DNA from: CAVQFB01 sp963711675
GTDB taxonomy: Bacteria; Acidobacteriota; Terriglobia; Terriglobales; Acidobacteriaceae
Assembly: GCA_963711675.1 (NCBI GenBank)
Contig: CAVQFB010000007.1
Span: 1-64,000, forward strand
Direction of reading: 5' to 3'
DNA: 64,000 bases
Both the position numbers and the translations under genes were made by a program. Positions 58,986 to 64,000 of this stretch are shown one piece after another (position 1 is the stretch's first letter; every line of letters starts with the position of its first letter). The notes beneath the pieces were generated by a model, which saw only the letters and a program-made list of their open reading frames with translations, searched no databases and had not been told where the DNA came from.

Positions 58986-60233
58986 ATGCGAGTCGGAGAA
59001 GACGATAGAGTGGAGCAGCGAGTGATCACCAAAGAACTGACGCCGCGCCACAATGACCCGGGGCCGCCGGCTTCGAAACGGGGATGGCTGATCGCGGTTG
59101 CAGTGTTCGCCGTGGTGGCGCTGGTCGTGATTTCCGGTATCCTGCCGCGGGTGAAGGCTCGCGCGACCCTGCGAGCGGAAACTGCGCGTCTGGCGATACC
59201 CACGGTCTCCGTGGTCCAGCCAAAGCGAGCAGCTGCCTCACAGGAGATCGTGCTCCCGGCCAATGTTCAGCCTTACATCACTGCTCCGATTTATGCGCGG
59301 ACCAATGGTTACTTGAAGCGCTGGTACGCCGACATCGGCGTGCACGTGAAGAAAGGCCAGCTGCTGGCAGAGATTGAAACTCCGGAAGTGGATCAACAGC
59401 TACAGCAGGCGAGGGCCAATCTGAACACCGCGCAAGCCAACCTCAACCTGGCGCAGATCACGGCAAACCGCTACCAGGACTTGTTACGGACCGATTCGGT
59501 CTCCAAGCAAGACACTGACAACGCTGCAGGTGCGTATGCAGCCAGCAAGGCTGTGTTGCAAGCCGACGAGGCCAACGTCAAGCAGCTGGAGGCTCTGCAG
59601 TCGTTTGAGAAGATCTACGCTCCTTTTGACGGCGTCATCACCGCGCGGAATACCGACATCGGCTCCCTGATCAGCGCGGGTACCGGAGCTGGCGGCACCA
59701 CCACTGAGTTATTCCATATCGCTCAAACCACAACGCTGCGCGCTTACGTCAATGTCCCTGAGGCTTATTCGTTGGGCGCAAAACCGGGGTTGGGTGCGGA
59801 ATTATCCCTGGCAGAGTTCCCGGGGCGGCGATTTCCCGGAAAGCTCGTTCGAACTGCGGACGCGATCGATCCCGCGAGCAGGACGCTCCTCGTCGAGATT
59901 GATGTCGCGAACCCCACCGGCACCCTGCTCAGCGGCGCATATGCGGAAATGCATCTGAAGCTCCCGGGAGTGACGGCATTCACGCTGCCGGTGAACGCAC
60001 TTATGTTTCGGTCAGAAGGACTGCGAGTGGCGGTCGTTACCGACGGCAAACATGCGGATCTTAAGCCCATCACTCTGGGGCACGACTTTGGCACCGATGT
60101 CGAGGTCATTTCCGGTCTGACCGGGGACGAGTCCATCATCATTAACCCGCCCGATTCCTTGGTGTCAGGCGAAGAGGTGAGGGTCGCGCAAACCCATACT
60201 GGAACCGGCGCGCCGCAGGCGGGACAGAAGTGA
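58986..60233 (+). CDS. RND periplasmic adaptor (MFP/HlyD type)
   Basis: ATG 58986, 415 residues. A cytosolic leader, one membrane anchor (GWLIAVAVFAVVALVVISGI), then the lipoyl/barrel-sandwich (PYITAPIYARTNGYLKRWYA, VKKGQLLAEIETPEVDQQLQ), the alpha hairpin (QQARANLNTAQANLNLAQIT), FDGVITARNTDIGSLISAGT and the beta-barrel. Links the inner pump to the outer channel. It ends in GTGA overlapping the next gene start. Confidence 0.92.
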   Translation: MRVGEDDRVEQRVITKELTPRHNDPGPPASKRGWLIAVAVFAVVALVVISGILPRVKARATLRAETARLAIPTVSVVQPKRAAASQEIVLPANVQPYITAPIYARTNGYLKRWYADIGVHVKKGQLLAEIETPEVDQQLQQARANLNTAQANLNLAQITANRYQDLLRTDSVSKQDTDNAAGAYAASKAVLQADEANVKQLEALQSFEKIYAPFDGVITARNTDIGSLISAGTGAGGTTTELFHIAQTTTLRAYVNVPEAYSLGAKPGLGAELSLAEFPGRRFPGKLVRTADAIDPASRTLLVEIDVANPTGTLLSGAYAEMHLKLPGVTAFTLPVNALMFRSEGLRVAVVTDGKHADLKPITLGHDFGTDVEVISGLTGDESIIINPPDSLVSGEEVRVAQTHTGTGAPQAGQK

Positions 60234-61742
60234 GACGCGTCCGGAAATTGGGTTCACTTCGCCCGAACACCCTGGTTCAAGTTCTGCTGCTTTTGGCTGC
60301 GTTTTTTCTGCTCAGCGGCTGTGCGGTGGGCCCACGTTATTCCCGGCCCAAGGCCGACGCGCCTACCTCGTATAAGGAAGTGCCTGAGGGCTGGAAAACC
60401 GCGCAGCCCAGCGATCAGATCGCCAAAGGAAAATGGTGGGAGATCTTCGGAGACCTTCAACTCAATGACCTTGAGGAAAAGGTCAATGTTTCCAACCAGA
60501 GCCTGAAGGCAGCGCTGGCGCAGTACGAACAGGCTCGTGCCCTGGTTCGCTTCAACCGCGCCGACTACTATCCCACGATCACCGCCGGGGCATCCGGTTC
60601 GCGGAATCGTCAGTCGCAGAATCGCGGTCTTGCCACGTCGCTGTCGCCCACTAACTATTCCGACATTCAGCTACCTGTCGTTGGAGTCTCCTACGAACCC
60701 GATCTCTTCGGGCGCGTACGCCGAACTGTCGAAGCGGCGCGCGCCAATGCCCAGGCCAGTGCCGGGGACCTGGAGAATGTCAGCCTGAGCATCCATAGCG
60801 CCCTGGCCGTCGATTATTTTCAGCTTCGCACGCTTGACGCGGAGGAGCAGTTGCTCAATTCAACTGTCGATGCGTACGAGAAGGCGCTGGAACTGACGCA
60901 GAACCGGTACAAAGGCGGCGTCGCTTCAGCAGTCGACGTAGCGCAGGCAGAGACTCAGCTGGAGACCACGCGTGCCCAGGCCATCGATGTGCAAGTAGCT
61001 CGAGCCCAGTTCGAGCACGCTATCGCCGTGCTGATCGGGCAACCGGCCCCCACCTTTGCGGTTGCATTTGCTCCGTGGACGACGCCGCCACCTGTCGTAC
61101 CGCCCGGCCTTCCGTCGGACCTGCTGGAGCGGCGGCCGGACGTCGCCGCTGCCGAGCGGAGGATTGCCGCAGCTAACGCTCAGATTGGCATCGCACGAGG
61201 CTGCGTACTTTCCCGCCTTGAGTCTCTCCGGTTCGGGAGGCTTCGAGAGCGACTCGTTGACGAATCTGCTCTCCGGTCCCAGCGGATTCTTTTCGCTAGG
61301 CGCCTCAGCGTTGGTGACAGCGTTTGATGTGGGCCGCCGGCGCGCAGTTTCCGATGAAGCGCGGGCAGCCTACGACCAGAGCGTGGCAAATTATCGCGAA
61401 ACGATTCTTACGTCCCTTCAGGAAGTGGAGGACAATCTCGCAGCGTTACGCATCCTCGAGAACGAGGCCAGGACACAGGACGTCGCGGTCGCTGCCGCGG
61501 AAAGATCACTTCAGCTTTCGGAGAATCGCTACAAGGGCGGAGTCACCACCTACCTCGAAGTGACCACGGCGCAGGGTATTGCTCTTACCGACGAACGTCT
61601 CGCTGTCCAGATTCTGGCGCGCCGCATGGCTGCGAGTGTGCAGTTGATTCAGGCGCTCGGCGGGGGATGGAACTCTGCCAGCCTGCCTCAGGCAAAACAA
61701 CTGGACGCTCGGGCTACGACACAAACCTCCAGCCAGCAGTAG
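60230..61742 (+). CDS. outer-membrane efflux channel lipoprotein (TolC/NodT), one frameshift
   Basis: GTG 60230 overlaps the adaptor stop. Lipobox LLSGC in the N-terminal signal (FFLLSGCAVGPRYSRPKADA) marks an NodT-type lipoprotein. Two OEP coiled-coil repeats: DLEEKVNVSNQSLKAALAQY and RYKGGVASAVDVAQAETQLE; after a one-base insertion near 61199 the second half continues AAYFPALSLSGSGGFESDSL, and ENRYKGGVTTYLEVTTAQGI. Trimeric channel for the RND pump. Ends at TAG 61742, convergent with the next gene. Confidence 0.85.
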
Positions 61743-63897
61743 CTAGACAGAGGGCTCCTGGGTTGCTACCGTCCAGGGCTTGCCGTCGAGGTGTCCCGGC
61801 AGGCCCAGCCCGAACAGCTTCAGGATGGTTGGGGCAACGTCTACAATCGCCGGCTTCTCGTCGGCGATCTTAAGATTGGAAAACAGCACGCCCGGAACCA
61901 ACCGCGGATCGATGCAGTGGTCGCCGCTCCAGGCCTTCAGATTGTCCTCGAAGATTTGACTTGTAACTTTACCCATCACCGAGTCCCAGGACGCGCGATA
62001 GCCGTCACCGTAGCCAACGATCAGGTCGGGCGCGTTATCGACGTAGGGGCCCGCGTAAACTGCGTCACAGGCAAAGACGCCGGTAATGCCGACGCGTTTC
62101 GAAACGGGGTCGACCAGGCCATCGAGCTTGGCACGTATTTCTTCTCTTAGGGCCTCGGCCTCCGCGCCGGGCTCCACGATGCCTTCCCGCTCGCGTCCTT
62201 TGATATTCAGATAGAGCCCGTTTAATCCCATCGTGTAGGCGCGTGTCCGGGACCAGTCGACGTCTTCAAACCAGTCGCCGCTTTCCGTCTTGCCTGACTT
62301 CAACGCCAGATAGCCGTTCTGGTGCAGCCATGCGTTCACGTTGACGCAGCGCGCAAAGGACTTGAAACCGTGATCTGAGACGACCAGCAGCAGAGTGTCG
62401 TCGCCGATCTGCTTCATGACGCGGCCAATGAGACCGTCCATGCGACGATACAGATCCTGTATGACATGAGGACGCTGATCGCGCGGCACGTTTCGCGCAG
62501 CCGGGTGGTCGTCATCCAGATAACGCCAGAACATGTGCTGCACGCGGTCGGTCGTGTCGAAGACGCAGGCGCAGAGACCCTGCCGTGTCTTTTCCAGCGC
62601 GTCGAAGAGCATGCGCTCGCGGTCGTCGTGATTGGCGTAGCACTGCGCCAGAAAGGCATCATCATCGAGGACCTCTTCGTTGAGCGCCCAAGTATCTTCT
62701 GCGAGACCGAGCGTCGCATAGGGCCCGAAAAGTTTTGCAAGGTATATCGAATATGTTACCGGATGCGAGATCGGAAGATCGGGACGGCCGGGATCGATAT
62801 TCACCGGCGTGACGTAAACTTCGATCTCTGGTGATACTTGTTTCAAATAAAAACGGCAGATGCCGCGCGCGCTGAAACCGAGGCCGGCCTTGAACTTCAC
62901 CGCAATCCACTCGGAGTACTCGCCTACCTTCAGTGTGAAATTTTCCGAGTCGACTGTGATGCGTGCTTGCTTCTTGTTCGCGTCGGGCCGAATCTCGTAG
63001 TCGACGCGCAATTCGCCACCCGTACCACCGCCCAAAGGATCTTCCGGACCAGGAATGTGAGAATGGCAGGCCGAGCCATTGCGTGTAATCGGCACACGAA
63101 CTCCACCTTCGCGAAATTTGTCGTTGCTCGCGCGGGTGGTGCAGAAACAGAAAGTCCCCTGGGAGCCTTTCAAGTCCGGTACGCACATGCCGGAGAGCAG
63201 GACTCCAGGAAACTTCTCCGGCGGAAACGTAACAGGCACCCGGATGACTGAACAGAAAATGCCAGCCTTCCCGAGCCAGTGCCAGAAGGGAGTTCCCTTC
63301 CGCATGCCTTTGATCTGCGCCTTGCCCAGCGGGATCGTATATTTCCCGATCTTCCAACTTCGCTTAGGCCCGCGAATTTCTGCGGAAGAAAGGAATGGAA
63401 GGTAATTGGCGAGATCGCGAGCGAGGAAATCGTAGATATTGTGCTTGCCGGGATTCACACCGGTCATGAAGGTCGACCAGGCAACCGGCGAAATGGCCGG
63501 GTAGGTCGTCCGCAATTTCCGGAACGTTCCGTGTTCGCGCAGCTTTGCCAGGTTCGGCAGATTCCCTTCTTTGATAAACCGGTCGGCCAGCTCGGGGTCC
63601 ATGCCGTCGAAGCCCAGAATCACTGCGCGCTTTATCTGCGCCTTGCCATAGGCCTTACGGCGCCGCATTGAACGGAACAGATGCCGGAATGGCCAGGTAA
63701 GGAAGGCATAGACGGAGTACAGAAACGCGACGAAACAGCGTCCAGAACGACGAGAGCACGGCGAAACCCGCACCGGGACCTGCATACGCCTCACTGCGCA
63801 GCGGAGAAAGAAGCGCGATCGCTATCACCGCCAGGATGAGCGGGAGCATTTTGTGCCGGGCGAATTTAGGCGTTGCGTTGTGATCGCAAAACTTCAT
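61743..63897 (-). CDS. envelope alkaline-phosphatase-fold phosphodiesterase, one frameshift
   Basis: ATG 63897 overlaps the upstream gene stop (ATGA). An N-terminal signal (MLPLILAVIAIALLSPLRSE) and GPGAGFAVLSSFWTLF continue, after one extra base near 63736, into VAFLYSVYAFLTWPFRHLFR and RAVILGFDGMDPELADRFIK. Metal/nucleophile motifs: GFDGMDP, TYPAISPVAWSTFMTGVNPG, LLLVVSDHGFKSFARCVNVN, WSGDHCIDPRLVPGVL. Type I phosphodiesterase/nucleotide-pyrophosphatase family of the alkaline phosphatase superfamily. About 700 residues with a large insert (about 200-380). Probably membrane-anchored, acting on a phosphoester outside the membrane. Confidence 0.85.
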
Positions 63898-64000
63898 ATC
63901 TCAATCCCAAGAACACTCTTGAACACGAACCCAGCGACCAGCGACAGAACAAAGAACAGCCATATCCAATTCCATTGCATCCAGGCGAAATCAATATTGC
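63894..64000 (-). CDS. membrane protein C-terminus, runs off the window
   Basis: The minus strand reads NIDFAWMQWNWIWLFFVLSL then VAGFVFKSVLGIEI and stops at TGA 63894-63896, overlapping the phosphodiesterase ATG. It is the last membrane helix of a gene that starts beyond the right edge. The overlap shows translational coupling. Identity unknown. Confidence 0.6.
   Translation of the reverse strand, partial: NIDFAWMQWNWIWLFFVLSLVAGFVFKSVLGIEI

Overview
The window looks like chromosomal DNA from an Acidobacteriota member of the Terriglobia (Koribacter/Sulfotelmatobacter-like). This is inferred from gene content: a PadR regulator paired with a large duplicated MacB-like permease, a Ser/Thr kinase with TolB-like and TPR domains, DUF2934 proteins, a TPR/DUF1570 peptidase, an S9 peptidase, a UbiD decarboxylase and an IS110 remnant. 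GC content is moderately high. No rRNA, CRISPR array or prophage was seen; one tRNA gene is present.

Region 1 (about 0-17.6 kb) is accessory and damaged. It holds a kelch-repeat protein, a VIT1-type transporter, a methyltransferase fragment, two copies of a GlsB/YeaQ gene (one broken, one intact), an aldo/keto reductase, small zinc-ribbon and membrane proteins, a Flp-type pilin, an IS110 fragment, a PepSY-like protein, a CPBP protease, a CDF-like transporter and a collagen-like surface protein. Most of these reading frames can be restored only by assuming one-base insertions or deletions. The 803-residue kinase between them is intact.

Region 2 (about 17.8-39.5 kb) is mostly intact housekeeping and envelope genes: msrA, a DUF1570/TPR peptidase, metH, a lone nuoI-like gene, a ClpN protein, an alcohol dehydrogenase, SRPBCC and DinB proteins, a hydrolase, a ketoacyl synthase next to a B12-type radical SAM enzyme, ubiD, a peroxiredoxin, flavin-fold oxidoreductases and an NHL-repeat protein. 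Short hairpin repeats lie between several of these genes, and one family shows base-pair covariation between its two copies.

Region 3 (about 39.8-43.4 kb) is a padR-permease operon behind an AT-rich operator, followed by tRNA-Gly(CCC), whose 5' half is tandemly repeated with a 112-bp period.

Region 4 (43.6-64 kb) contains a Tat-exported amidase, an ABC-2 exporter pair, DedA, endonuclease III, an S9 peptidase, an aldo/keto reductase, and a sigma-54 activator directly upstream of a tripartite RND efflux operon (inner pump, adaptor, outer-membrane channel). A palindrome and a -24/-12-like promoter lie between activator and pump, so the activator probably controls the operon. The window ends with an envelope phosphodiesterase-like gene translationally coupled to an upstream membrane protein that runs off the edge.

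Main caveat: many genes carry single-base frameshifts. Whether these are real decay or assembly errors cannot be decided from the sequence alone.
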